Shown piece after piece: positions 48,191 to 56,775 of a DNA stretch of 64,000 nt. Both the position numbers and the translations under genes were made by a program. Under the pieces are notes generated by a model. That model saw only the letters and a list, made by a program, of their open reading frames with translations. It did not search any database and was not told where the DNA came from. Each line of letters starts with the position of its first letter. Position 1 is the stretch's first letter. The stretch is from Ferrovibrio sp. (GTDB lineage: Bacteria > Pseudomonadota > Alphaproteobacteria > Ferrovibrionales > Ferrovibrionaceae), in the NCBI RefSeq assembly GCF_029255545.1, contig NZ_JANLJJ010000015.1:2615-66614 (forward strand), given 5' to 3'.

Positions 48191-48817
48191 ATGCGCACCC
48201 GCAAACCCGCCGAAACCCGCAAGACCGAGATCGTCGACGCCACTTTGCGCCTGGCCGATGAGCTTGGTCCGGAACGGCTTTCGACCGAAGCCGTCGCCAA
48301 TGTCGTCGGCCTGACCCAACCGGGCATATTCCGGCATTTCCCCACGAAACAGGATTTGTGGAGCGCGGTCGCCGAGCGCATCGGCACAATGATGGAGACG
48401 CGCTGGGCAAAGGCGCAGGAGGCGCGCGCTACGCCCTCCGAGCAGATCGGGAAACTGGTCACCGCGCAGCTACAGTTGATCCAGTCAACGCCGGCAATTC
48501 CCGCCATCCTGTTTTCACGGGAGCTGCACACCAAGAACAAGGTGCTGCGCAAAGCCTTCTTCGCGCTTCTGAGCCGTTTCCACCGTGTCGTTGCCGATCT
48601 GGCCGCGCGCGCGAAAGAGGCGGGGGAGTTGCGGGCCGATCTCGATCCTGACGATGCGGCTTACCTCATCATCGGCCTGATTCAGGGCCTCGCGGTGCGA
48701 TGGTCGATCAGCGGCCGCGGCTTCGATCTGGCTCAGGAAGGCCGGCGCCTGCTGGAAATCCAATTGACCGCCCTGTCGGATCAGAAGGCGGCGAAACGCA
48801 AGGGGATGCAGCCATGA
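48191..48817 (+). CDS. TetR-family repressor of the exporter operon
   Basis: A 208-residue TetR protein: N-terminal helix-turn-helix (about 10-58, LTQPGIFRHFPTKQDLWSAVAERIG) and an all-helical ligand-binding part. It has its own palindromic operator, and its stop overlaps the start of the hlyD-like gene (ATGA). It presumably senses the exporter substrate. Confidence 0.9.
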   Translation: MRTRKPAETRKTEIVDATLRLADELGPERLSTEAVANVVGLTQPGIFRHFPTKQDLWSAVAERIGTMMETRWAKAQEARATPSEQIGKLVTAQLQLIQSTPAIPAILFSRELHTKNKVLRKAFFALLSRFHRVVADLAARAKEAGELRADLDPDDAAYLIIGLIQGLAVRWSISGRGFDLAQEGRRLLEIQLTALSDQKAAKRKGMQP

Positions 48818-49968
48818 AGAAACGCTATCTTCTGGTTTCGCTTGGGCTCGTCGGAGCGATACTGGCGATCCTGTTGTTTGTCTTCATGCGCCCGCTGTCC
48901 GTTGTCGTCGCGGCGCCCGCCGAAAGCCAGCCGATACAGGTCTTCGGTCTCGGTACCGTGGAGGCGCGTATCACCTCCAAAATTGGCTTCGAGGTGGGAG
49001 CCGCGCTCGTCGAGCTGAATGCCGACCACGGCGACCAGGTGGAAAAGGGTAAGGTGCTGGCACGCCTGCATGACACCAAGCAGGTGGCCCGCCTCGCCAA
49101 GGCGACGGCGGGCGTCGTCAACGCCGAAGCGGCGCTGCGCAGGGCCGAGGCCGCCGTCGGCAAGGCCCGCGCCGTGCTCTCCCAGAAGAAGCAGGCAAAC
49201 AGGCGCAAGCAGGCGCTTCTGGCGCGACAGACGGTCTCGGTCGAAACGGCTGAGGAGGCGCAGATGGGGGAGGATGTTGCTGCGGCCGAGCTGGCGGTGG
49301 CGGCCAGTGATGTCGCGGTAGCCAGGGCCGCGCTGGAAGACGCAAGGGCGCAGTATGAGTATGAAAAGGTCCTGCTCGACCATCATGTGCTGAAGGCGCC
49401 CTATGACGCCATCGTTGTGGCGCGTCATAAGGAGCTTGGCGCCGTCCTTACCCCGGGCGAGCCGCTATTCACCCTTGTAGCCCCGGAAACCGTCTGGGCG
49501 CTCGCCTATGTCGATGAGGCGCAGGCAGGCGGCATCCAGATCGGGCAGCCTGCCGACGTCCGGCTGCGGTCCCTGCCCCGGCAGATGTTCAAGGGCCATG
49601 TGACGCGGATCGATATTGAAAGCGACCGGGTCAGCGAAGAGCGCCGGGTCTACATAAGCTGCGACCGATGCCCCGAGACCTTTCACCTGGGCGAACAGGC
49701 GGAGATTTTCATCTCGACGGCCAGACTCGGCAAGGCACTGCTTGTCCCCGAAACAGCGATCGAGGGATATGACGGAAGCCAGGGAATGGTCTGGACGGTG
49801 GAAGACGGCGAATTGCGCCGCCGGCAGGTCACGTTCGGCCGCAGAACGCTCGACTCGCGCCTCGAAGTGATCGGCGGCCTGCCGGATGGCGCGCAGGTTG
49901 TCGCCATGCTCCGCCCAGGATTGCGGGAAGGCCGCGCCGCGAGGATTGCGGAAGGCGCAGCGTCATGA
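48814..49968 (+). CDS. HlyD/DevB-type membrane-fusion protein
   Basis: A 384-residue adaptor: membrane anchor (about 5-25), lipoyl halves (about 50-75 and 200-230) around a coiled-coil hairpin (about 85-190), and a beta-barrel domain (about 235-320). It overlaps tetR and the permease gene by four bases each, forming a tight operon with an FtsX-like permease and an ATPase, like DevBCA/MacAB exporters. No outer-membrane factor is encoded nearby. Confidence 0.88.
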   Translation: MKKRYLLVSLGLVGAILAILLFVFMRPLSVVVAAPAESQPIQVFGLGTVEARITSKIGFEVGAALVELNADHGDQVEKGKVLARLHDTKQVARLAKATAGVVNAEAALRRAEAAVGKARAVLSQKKQANRRKQALLARQTVSVETAEEAQMGEDVAAAELAVAASDVAVARAALEDARAQYEYEKVLLDHHVLKAPYDAIVVARHKELGAVLTPGEPLFTLVAPETVWALAYVDEAQAGGIQIGQPADVRLRSLPRQMFKGHVTRIDIESDRVSEERRVYISCDRCPETFHLGEQAEIFISTARLGKALLVPETAIEGYDGSQGMVWTVEDGELRRRQVTFGRRTLDSRLEVIGGLPDGAQVVAMLRPGLREGRAARIAEGAAS

Positions 49969-51098
49969 ATCTCGCCTATCGGGACCTCCGGCACAATCTC
50001 GGCCGCTTCTTGCTGACCTGCTTCGGGCTGAGCCTGCTGCTTGGCGTGGTTCTCTCGATGATCGGCATCTACCGTGGCCTGGTCGAGGATGCCCTGACGC
50101 TCGTCCGCAGCCCGGCGGTCGATGTCTGGGTGGTGGAGTCCGGCACGCGAGGACCGTTTGCAGAGTCGTCGCGGATTCCGGGCGATACGCGGGAAGCGAT
50201 CGCCCGCCTGCAGGGCGTGATTGCGGCGGGCAGCGTGAATTATCAATCGGTCGAAACCCTCCACCAGGGGGCAAAACGCCGTCTCTATGTTGTCGGCTAC
50301 GAGCCGGGCCGCCCTGGCGGGCCTGACCGCGTCGTTTCCGGCAGGACCATCGGTCGCAGCCATTATGAGATGGTGGCCGACAGGCGCGCGGGCTTCGCCG
50401 TTGGCGATCGCGTGCCACTCGGACGGAACACCTTCACCGTCGTCGGCCTGACCGATGGGCAGGTGGCCTCGGGCGGCGATCCGGCGATCTTCATTACCCT
50501 GCTGGACTCGCAGGAATTGCAGTTCGAACTGGCGCCACCTGCCGCTCGTCGGGAGATCGCGCGGGGAAATGGCGGCGGCACCACCGATACGGTCAATGCC
50601 GTCATCGCCCGGGTTTCCCCGAATGCCTCTCCGGAAAGCGTGACCCTGGCGGCGCAGCGCTGGAAACACCTCGCGGCGATGACCCAGGCCGAACAGGAGA
50701 TCGTCCTGACCCAGTCCGTGGTCGAAAGGGCGCGCAAGCAGATCGGCCTGTTCACGGCCATCCTGCTGGTCGTCTCGGCCGTCATCATCGCCCTGATCCT
50801 CTATACCATGACCATGGACAAAATCCGGGAGATCGCCACCCTCAAGCTGATTGGGGCGCCGGACCGCACGATCATCGGGCTGATCATGCAGCAGGCCCTT
50901 GCCATGGGAATGATAGGCTTCGGCTTCGGCGCGCTTCTGATCACGGCAGTCAAGGACTTCTTCCCGCGACGCGTGGTGCTGCAGCCCGAAGACGGGCTGG
51001 CGCTGGCGGCGGCCGTGCTGCTGGTCTGCATCCTTTCCAGCGGCCTCGGGGTCAGGCTTGCGCTGAAGGTCGACCCGGCAACGGCGCTGGGGGGCTGA
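49965..51098 (+). CDS. FtsX-like ABC permease
   Basis: A 377-residue permease: helix 1 (about 14-38), a large periplasmic domain (about 45-255), then three helices (about 265-290, 310-330, 345-368), the FtsX/MacB/DevC topology. The ATPase is separate and encoded 3 bases later. Substrate unknown. Confidence 0.88.
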   Translation: MNLAYRDLRHNLGRFLLTCFGLSLLLGVVLSMIGIYRGLVEDALTLVRSPAVDVWVVESGTRGPFAESSRIPGDTREAIARLQGVIAAGSVNYQSVETLHQGAKRRLYVVGYEPGRPGGPDRVVSGRTIGRSHYEMVADRRAGFAVGDRVPLGRNTFTVVGLTDGQVASGGDPAIFITLLDSQELQFELAPPAARREIARGNGGGTTDTVNAVIARVSPNASPESVTLAAQRWKHLAAMTQAEQEIVLTQSVVERARKQIGLFTAILLVVSAVIIALILYTMTMDKIREIATLKLIGAPDRTIIGLIMQQALAMGMIGFGFGALLITAVKDFFPRRVVLQPEDGLALAAAVLLVCILSSGLGVRLALKVDPATALGG

Positions 51099-51100
51099 TC

Positions 51101-51799
51101 ATGGCCGATCCGGCACCGCAATCCCCCCTTGTCCATATCCGCAATGTATCGAAGCATTTCGGGGAGGGCGAAACGCGCGTTGACGCCCTGCGCAATGTAT
51201 CGATTGAGGTCTATCCGGGCCAGGTCGTCGCCCTGCTCGGCCCCAGCGGCTCCGGAAAGACCACGCTACTGAACGTCATCGGCTGCATCCTGGAGCCGAG
51301 CAGCGGCTGGGTAAAGCTGGACAACGAGATTGTCTATGACGGGCGCTGGCTGCGCTCCGACCTGCGCCGGCTACGACTGGAGAAGATCGGGTTCATCTTC
51401 CAGTTTCACAACCTGCTGCCTTTCCTGAACAGCATCGACAATGTCGCCGTGGTGCTCAACCTTGCGGGCTATGACGCCGAGGAAGCGAAACGCCGGGCCG
51501 GCGAGCTTCTGGATTACCTGGAGGTCGGTCACCGCAAGGATGCCATGCCCGCCAAGCTCTCCGGAGGCGAAGCCCAGCGTGTGGCGATTGCCCGGGCCCT
51601 GGCGAACCGCCCCCGAATAATCCTGGCCGACGAGCCGACCGCAGCGCTTGATTCGCAGAGGGCCGGGATCGTCATGGACCTCTTGCGCAAGGTTGCTGCC
51701 GAACAGCAGGCGGCCATCCTTGCCGTCACGCATGACGAGAAAATCTTCAATCGGTTCGACCATATCTTCCATCTGCGGGACGGCCGCCTGGAAACGTAG
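51101..51799 (+). CDS. ABC exporter ATPase (LolD/DevA type)
   Basis: A 232-residue ATPase with Walker A GPSGSGKTT, signature LSGGEAQR, Walker B IILADEPTAALDS and switch His in AVTHDEKIF. It belongs to the LolD/MacB-like group and powers the preceding permease. Last gene of the TetR-led operon. Confidence 0.92.
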   Translation: MADPAPQSPLVHIRNVSKHFGEGETRVDALRNVSIEVYPGQVVALLGPSGSGKTTLLNVIGCILEPSSGWVKLDNEIVYDGRWLRSDLRRLRLEKIGFIFQFHNLLPFLNSIDNVAVVLNLAGYDAEEAKRRAGELLDYLEVGHRKDAMPAKLSGGEAQRVAIARALANRPRIILADEPTAALDSQRAGIVMDLLRKVAAEQQAAILAVTHDEKIFNRFDHIFHLRDGRLET

Positions 51800-52040
51800 C
51801 AGGGTTCAGGCAGGGGCAGCTCTATGCCTCCTTGGACTGACACGGGAACCGGTCCACGCCTGTTCAGGTGGGCGGAGTTGGCCTGTCTGTCTTTGGCTTC
51901 CAGTGCCACAAGCGGCCAATTCCGGGGAAACCGACCCCGGCGTCGGATAAGTACAGTTCCCATCATTTCTCCAACCGACATCCCGCGTTTCCATGGGCAT
52001 CTTCAGAGGCGTCACAGACATCAGCCTCAACGGAGAAGAC

Positions 52041-52448
52041 ATGACGCCCAAGTATCCCGCCCGCCATTCCCCCGTCGCCCGCTACCTGGAGCAGGCCATA
52101 GACCGCAGCGGGCTACCCCAGACCGAGATCGCCGAGGCCATGGGCTATGAAAGGCCGAACATCATTTCCATGTTCAAATCGGGGGCGACAAAAATCCCGA
52201 TCGAAACCATCCCCAAGCTGGCTGAGGTGCTGGGTGTCTCCGAGCTGTACTTCATGAAGCTGGCGCTTGAGGAGTATCACCCGGAGATGTGGATGGTCAT
52301 CGAGCGGACCTTCGGGAAGCTGGTATCAGAGAACGAGTACGAGATCGTGGATGCCATCCGAACCGCCAGCGCCGGCACTGATCCGGAACTCACCGAGGAG
52401 TTGGAGAAGGAGCTGTTCCGGCTGTTCGACATCAAAGTGGCCAGTTAG
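52041..52448 (+). CDS. XRE-family DNA-binding protein of island 1
   Basis: A 135-residue Cro/C1-type protein: helix-turn-helix at about 8-70 (GLPQTEIAEAMGYERPNIISMFKSG) and a helical acidic C-terminal region. ATG 52041 follows GGAGA. Its stop overlaps the convergent serine recombinase stop by four bases. Probably a regulator of the element; target unknown. Confidence 0.82.
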   Translation: MTPKYPARHSPVARYLEQAIDRSGLPQTEIAEAMGYERPNIISMFKSGATKIPIETIPKLAEVLGVSELYFMKLALEEYHPEMWMVIERTFGKLVSENEYEIVDAIRTASAGTDPELTEELEKELFRLFDIKVAS

Positions 52449-53260
52449 GAAAAGTCCGCCTCACCGGGAGGCGTCCTGGGAACCGAGGAGCCGGGCAGAA
52501 CAAACGTCCGGCTCGACTTGGCTCCCCTGGGGCGCCCCCGGCTCACCTGATAGTCGATGCCTGCCTGCCGAAGGATCGACCTGACCTGGCTGGCATCCCA
52601 CTTGCCTCCCCGGGCGGTGTCATATCCCCGCTTCGCGAGCCCCTCCGCGATCTTTGACAGCGGCATGGTGGTTCCGTGCTTTTCCTTCCAGGGCTCCAGA
52701 AGTTCATGCTGGATATAGGCAGCGACGCGGTTGGCTCTCCGCTGTCCCCTTGCCGTCTTCCGCTGGGCTGCCACCTGACGGGCCTTCCTGAGCCCCTCGG
52801 GATTCCCAACCTGCTTTCCTTCCTTGCGGCGGCGCCTGTGCGTCTTCTTGGCGGCGTTTGAGAGGTGTTTGCCCCGAACCGCTGCGGCGGCCGCCTTGGC
52901 ATCAATAACTGCCGTCGCTATCGGCCCGCTGGTGGCTGAGATCAGCGGTACATTGGCTTCCTTCAGAAAACCACAGAGCTTCTCATTCCGGGTGATCCGG
53001 TCAAAATCCCATACGATGAGAGCAGCCCCATACTTCTGACATTCCCGGATAGCCTGAAACAGCTTCTTCCGTTCGTCCTCTTCCGGGTCTCTCGTCGCCG
53101 AACCAACCTCACTGAACCAACGGATAACCTGCTGACCATTGGCTTTGACATAAGCCTCTATGGCTTCTCTCTGCACTCGTTCGCCCAAGCCTCTCTCGTG
53201 CTGCTGCCTGCTGGAAACGCGGATATAGCCAATCAGATAGGGAGACTGAGGGTCGTTCAT
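52445..53260 (-). CDS. Serine recombinase (resolvase/invertase family)
   Basis: A 271-residue recombinase: the N-terminal catalytic domain has the nucleophile Ser in YIRVSS (residues 12-17) and the LIVWDFDRITRN box. It is followed by a basic region (THRRRRKEGKQ) and a C-terminal helix-turn-helix-like part (IAEGLAKRGYDTARGGKWDASQVRSIL). It lacks the large zinc domain of phage serine integrases, so it is more like an invertase or resolvase of the element. Start chosen at 53260; the upstream frame is a low-complexity leader in A/T-rich DNA. Confidence 0.85.
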   Translation of the reverse strand: MNDPQSPYLIGYIRVSSRQQHERGLGERVQREAIEAYVKANGQQVIRWFSEVGSATRDPEEDERKKLFQAIRECQKYGAALIVWDFDRITRNEKLCGFLKEANVPLISATSGPIATAVIDAKAAAAAVRGKHLSNAAKKTHRRRRKEGKQVGNPEGLRKARQVAAQRKTARGQRRANRVAAYIQHELLEPWKEKHGTTMPLSKIAEGLAKRGYDTARGGKWDASQVRSILRQAGIDYQVSRGRPRGAKSSRTFVLPGSSVPRTPPGEADFS

Positions 53261-53350
53261 GAAATTAATATATTGGATTGTATGTAGCATTAGCAATAGA
53301 TAATTCATATTAATTGATTTATTGGTATTAGTGATGAGGATTCAATCACT
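53261..53350. promoter_or_regulatory. A/T-rich block upstream of the serine recombinase
   Basis: About 90 bp with far more A/T than its surroundings, rich in TTAATAT, TATTGG and ATTAAT units, directly before the recombinase gene. It is the obvious place for its promoter or a recombination site. Up to parD at 53437 nothing else is seen. Confidence 0.4.
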
Positions 53351-53436
53351 TAATAGGATTTTGACACGGTCAGCGGTCTACATGGGCGGGCCGAATTCAT
53401 CTTGCCAATTTTTGCCAAGCCGCTAGATTTCCCTCC

Positions 53437-53688
53437 ATGAGCACCATGAACATCTCCCTTCCCGAAAGCCTCAAGACCTTCGTGGACGAACAGGTCGATC
53501 AGCGCGGCTATGGGACCAGCAGCGAGTATGTCCGGGAGCTGATCCGCCGGGACCAGGACCGGGTGCGCCTGAGGGGCCTTCTGCTGGCCGGCGCTGCCTC
53601 CGCCTCGGCGGGAGAGGCCGACGGCGCCTACTTCGACGACCTGCGCCAGCGCGTCCGCAGGGCCAACCCGGCCGACGCGAAGCAGTGA
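53437..53688 (+). CDS. parD: ParD-type antitoxin
   Basis: An 83-residue ribbon-helix-helix antitoxin: MNISLPESLKTFVDEQVDQRGYGTSSEYVRELIRRD is the classic ParD DNA-binding half, and the acidic/Arg-rich tail binds the toxin. Its stop overlaps the GTG of parE (GTGA). It probably autoregulates the pair and helps hold the element in the genome. Confidence 0.93.
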   Translation: MSTMNISLPESLKTFVDEQVDQRGYGTSSEYVRELIRRDQDRVRLRGLLLAGAASASAGEADGAYFDDLRQRVRRANPADAKQ

Positions 53689-54014
53689 GGGCCAGGCCGG
53701 TCATCCCGCGCGAGCAGGCCAACCGGGATGTCGAGGATGCGATCGCCTTCTACCTGGGTGAAGGTGCTGAGGCGGCGGCGCTCGACTTCATCGATGCCCT
53801 GGAGCAGGCATACGCCCATATCGGCCACCTGCCGGCTTCCGGCGCACCCCGCTATGCCCATGAGCTGAACCTGCCCGGCCTGCGCTGCTGGCCGCTGAGT
53901 CGCCATCCCTGGCTGGTTTTCTACATGGAGGGCGCAGACCACATCGATGTCTGGCGCGTCCTGCATGGTAAGCGGGATATTCCGGCGTGGATGATGGGGC
54001 CGGAGTTCGGGTGA
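53685..54014 (+). CDS. parE: ParE-type toxin
   Basis: A 109-residue RelE/ParE-superfamily toxin: opens RPVIPREQANRDVEDAIAFYL, then GAPRYAHELNLPGLRCWPL and a closing FYMEGADHIDVWRVLHGKRDIP. ParE toxins poison DNA gyrase. GTG start within the parD stop. Confidence 0.92.
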   Translation: MRARPVIPREQANRDVEDAIAFYLGEGAEAAALDFIDALEQAYAHIGHLPASGAPRYAHELNLPGLRCWPLSRHPWLVFYMEGADHIDVWRVLHGKRDIPAWMMGPEFG

Positions 54015-54210
54015 TAGCCAAGACGCTTTCTGCTGGCTGGCGTCACTCCTAGCTCCAGTTATCTGCCTGCATCCGCACATTCCCCCAAGCAGTGTTCTGT
54101 TTTTGTTTGATTCGAATATTCGACCTCCAGTATCATATGATTTTCCCGAGTCCCCACTGTATTCCCAATACGGAGTAAGTATTCGGCTAACCTCTACTGG
54201 ATGTGGTGTA

Positions 54211-56775
54211 ATGATGGCGGGAAATCGACTAGCCGTCTCTATTCTGGCACCCTTACTGCGAGCAACAGAAGAACCGTGCCCCGTTCTTTTGCTGGGTGCG
54301 GGAGCATCCTTTCGTTCAGGTGTGCCCACAGCTGCAGATGCGGTAAAGCAGATTGCCCGCCTCGTTTACTCGGAGCGGGAATTAGGTGGTTCGCGGCCGC
54401 CGGAGCGGGTAAAGCCGTCCGAATGGGAACCTTGGCTTCAAAATCAGCCATGGTTCATTCATGGGGCTGATAGGCTCGCTGAGAATTTTCCGCTCGCAGT
54501 CGAACACCTTCTTTATCCCGCTGATTTTCGGAAGCGCGTCATTCTGGAATTGATGCGCCCACGAAACGTTATTAGCGCCGGCTATGGCGTACTTTCAGAT
54601 TTCGTCATGCGAGGATTGATTCGAACGATTCTCACCACAAATTTCGATCCTTGCCTTCCCGATGCACTGAGAGCACGGCAACCGCATATCCGGCATATTC
54701 ACGAGGTCAATCGTACACCGACTGACTTTGATCAATTTAATGTATTTAACAAATGCCAAATCGTTTGGCTGCATGGCCGCGCAGAGCACTATTCCGACAA
54801 AAATGCAGCCGGAGAGATCGGTGCGCCTGATCCCGAATTGGTGTCATTACTTCGTCCGTTGCTCGACAGCTCACCTATCATTGTCATCGGCTATCGCGGT
54901 ACCGAGCCTTCGATCATGGAGGGTATATTCGCACAGATCAAAGCTGGCCGACTTGATTTTCCACACGGAGTCTATTGGTGCATTCGGCGCGGAGAAACAC
55001 CGCATCCGAACGTTGAAGCCTTGAGACGCCGCCTGGGCCAGAATTTCACCTTGCTAGAAATAGATGGGTTTGATGAGCTCCTGACCGATCTTTCACAAGA
55101 GCTTGTAGATTTTGATCGTTATCATGCGAGCAATATAAATCCGCCGTCGGTTCATCAGTTTCACGCGTTTGACGAACGTGTGTTGGACACGGCCTCCCTT
55201 GATGATCTTGACTTGGATTTGGCCCTGCCGGTATTGCGGCAGTATTGCGAGAAACTTAAGCGAGCGCCTGTTAGTCGAGACACCTTGTTGGCACTGATGA
55301 GGGAGCAGGGCCTTCTAGTTCAGAGCGATGGAAAGGACAAGGTGACAACTGGCGCTATTCTACTTTTTGGCAAGCGCCCTCAGGATTTCTTCCCTCATGC
55401 AGTCGTGGCGGTGACTGAGGCAGGAAAGAAGCGTGAGATATATGAAGGCAATCTAATCAGCCAACACAGACAGCTTCTGGAAAAGCTTGAAACACCTGAA
55501 GTCAATCCACTACTGAAAGTCAAGAAGCGCCGCCAACATGATGAGCAGCCTGCTTATCCGCCACGCGCACTTGTCGAGCTACTAGTCAATATGTTGGTCC
55601 ACCGGGATTACGAGGCTCGAGAGCCGGCTTGCATAGACATTCAGCTAGGCTCTGAGATTGCATTTTTGAACCCGGGCTCGTTAACCAAGAAACTTGCCGG
55701 GCAATTTACCATCGAACGAGACGGGCGCATTGTCGTTTCAGAAAACGTTACAGATCAGCGTAATCCGTCACTTTGCGACATCTTCTTCGGGATAAGCGCG
55801 ATGGAACGCGCCGGCACGGGCTTGATCGACGTTGGCCAACTCATGCAGGAGTGCGGAGGGCGGTGCGCGTTCTATAATTACGACGCAGATGCACGGTTTG
55901 AAGCAAAGATTGCTCCGCCTCAAGCATCGGCTGGCTCGCGCAGTATCGCCCGCTCGGAAGTGCCAACCGGCATGTACATCTTGAATGCCATACCCTTCTC
56001 CGTCATTCCCGACGCACTATCAATCATCCAGTTAAAGATGCACTGGCGTGAACGCCCTCGGGATTTCGACTTCTCTGAATGCGGAACATTCGTTGCTAGA
56101 GGTGACACGCTGTGGAGCTTCGCGCCCCTGCCTCTTCTAGCGGCACAACTTTCGCCAATAATTGATGTGGATGCCAGCGTCACCGTCGCACGCGAAGAAG
56201 TTGAGGCTTCTCCAGATGCAAAGCGCGTCTTGTCTTGGTTGCTGCGAAATCATTGGGAGCGCCATTTACTGAGCTTCAAGCAAGACGGCCTGATCCTGGA
56301 GAGGGGGCATAAGCATCGCGCTTACTTTGAAGGCCGGAATGGTGACGGACGAACTGTCGTCTGGAATGGTCAGCGAAAAGGCAATCGACGGGATGTCGTC
56401 AAGAGGCGTGGTGAAGGTGTTCGTACATGGTTTGAGAATGAGGGTATAAGCTACGAGATTGTTCAAATCGGTGGGCATTGGTGCGTTCGCATTAAGCCAT
56501 TTTATATGTTCACTGGAAAGAACTCCCGCTCGCCATTACCGTCGTTCACGCGCGCTGCAAAAGCGACGAGTCGCATGAAATTTGACCGCAACAAGAATGT
56601 TGAAGGCGATTTAGCATTCTGGAGCAGCTTTTTAGGGCGCGGGAACGAAACAATAAACATAGGCCATCAGCATGTGGACGACCTTATCCTCGATTCGTCA
56701 TTTCTAACCGTAGAAGTGCCAGAGATAGGACTTATCGATGATGGATCTGAAGATCAAAATCGAATGCCTGCCTGA
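54211..56775 (+). CDS. SIR2 - RecG-C-like - APAZ-like effector of a short Argonaute system
   Basis: Residues are counted from ATG 54211 (854 aa; a TTG at 54103 is possible). A SIR2-type NADase-like domain fills about 23-330: GAGAS (29-33), TTNFD (142-146, catalytic-type Asn144), LHG (187-189, His188) and GYRG (227-230). Then comes a domain like the RecG C-terminal/Schlafen-associated ATP-binding module (about 345-560), with ILLFGKRPQDFFPHA, the NMLVHRDY box (460-467), LNPGSL and MERAGTGL. The last 270 residues are taken as an APAZ-like region by position and partner. The Argonaute gene overlaps its end by 38 bases. Predicted to cleave NAD when the complex senses foreign nucleic acid. Codon use is less GC-rich than the flanks. 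Confidence 0.85.
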   Translation: MMAGNRLAVSILAPLLRATEEPCPVLLLGAGASFRSGVPTAADAVKQIARLVYSERELGGSRPPERVKPSEWEPWLQNQPWFIHGADRLAENFPLAVEHLLYPADFRKRVILELMRPRNVISAGYGVLSDFVMRGLIRTILTTNFDPCLPDALRARQPHIRHIHEVNRTPTDFDQFNVFNKCQIVWLHGRAEHYSDKNAAGEIGAPDPELVSLLRPLLDSSPIIVIGYRGTEPSIMEGIFAQIKAGRLDFPHGVYWCIRRGETPHPNVEALRRRLGQNFTLLEIDGFDELLTDLSQELVDFDRYHASNINPPSVHQFHAFDERVLDTASLDDLDLDLALPVLRQYCEKLKRAPVSRDTLLALMREQGLLVQSDGKDKVTTGAILLFGKRPQDFFPHAVVAVTEAGKKREIYEGNLISQHRQLLEKLETPEVNPLLKVKKRRQHDEQPAYPPRALVELLVNMLVHRDYEAREPACIDIQLGSEIAFLNPGSLTKKLAGQFTIERDGRIVVSENVTDQRNPSLCDIFFGISAMERAGTGLIDVGQLMQECGGRCAFYNYDADARFEAKIAPPQASAGSRSIARSEVPTGMYILNAIPFSVIPDALSIIQLKMHWRERPRDFDFSECGTFVARGDTLWSFAPLPLLAAQLSPIIDVDASVTVAREEVEASPDAKRVLSWLLRNHWERHLLSFKQDGLILERGHKHRAYFEGRNGDGRTVVWNGQRKGNRRDVVKRRGEGVRTWFENEGISYEIVQIGGHWCVRIKPFYMFTGKNSRSPLPSFTRAAKATSRMKFDRNKNVEGDLAFWSSFLGRGNETINIGHQHVDDLILDSSFLTVEVPEIGLIDDGSEDQNRMPA

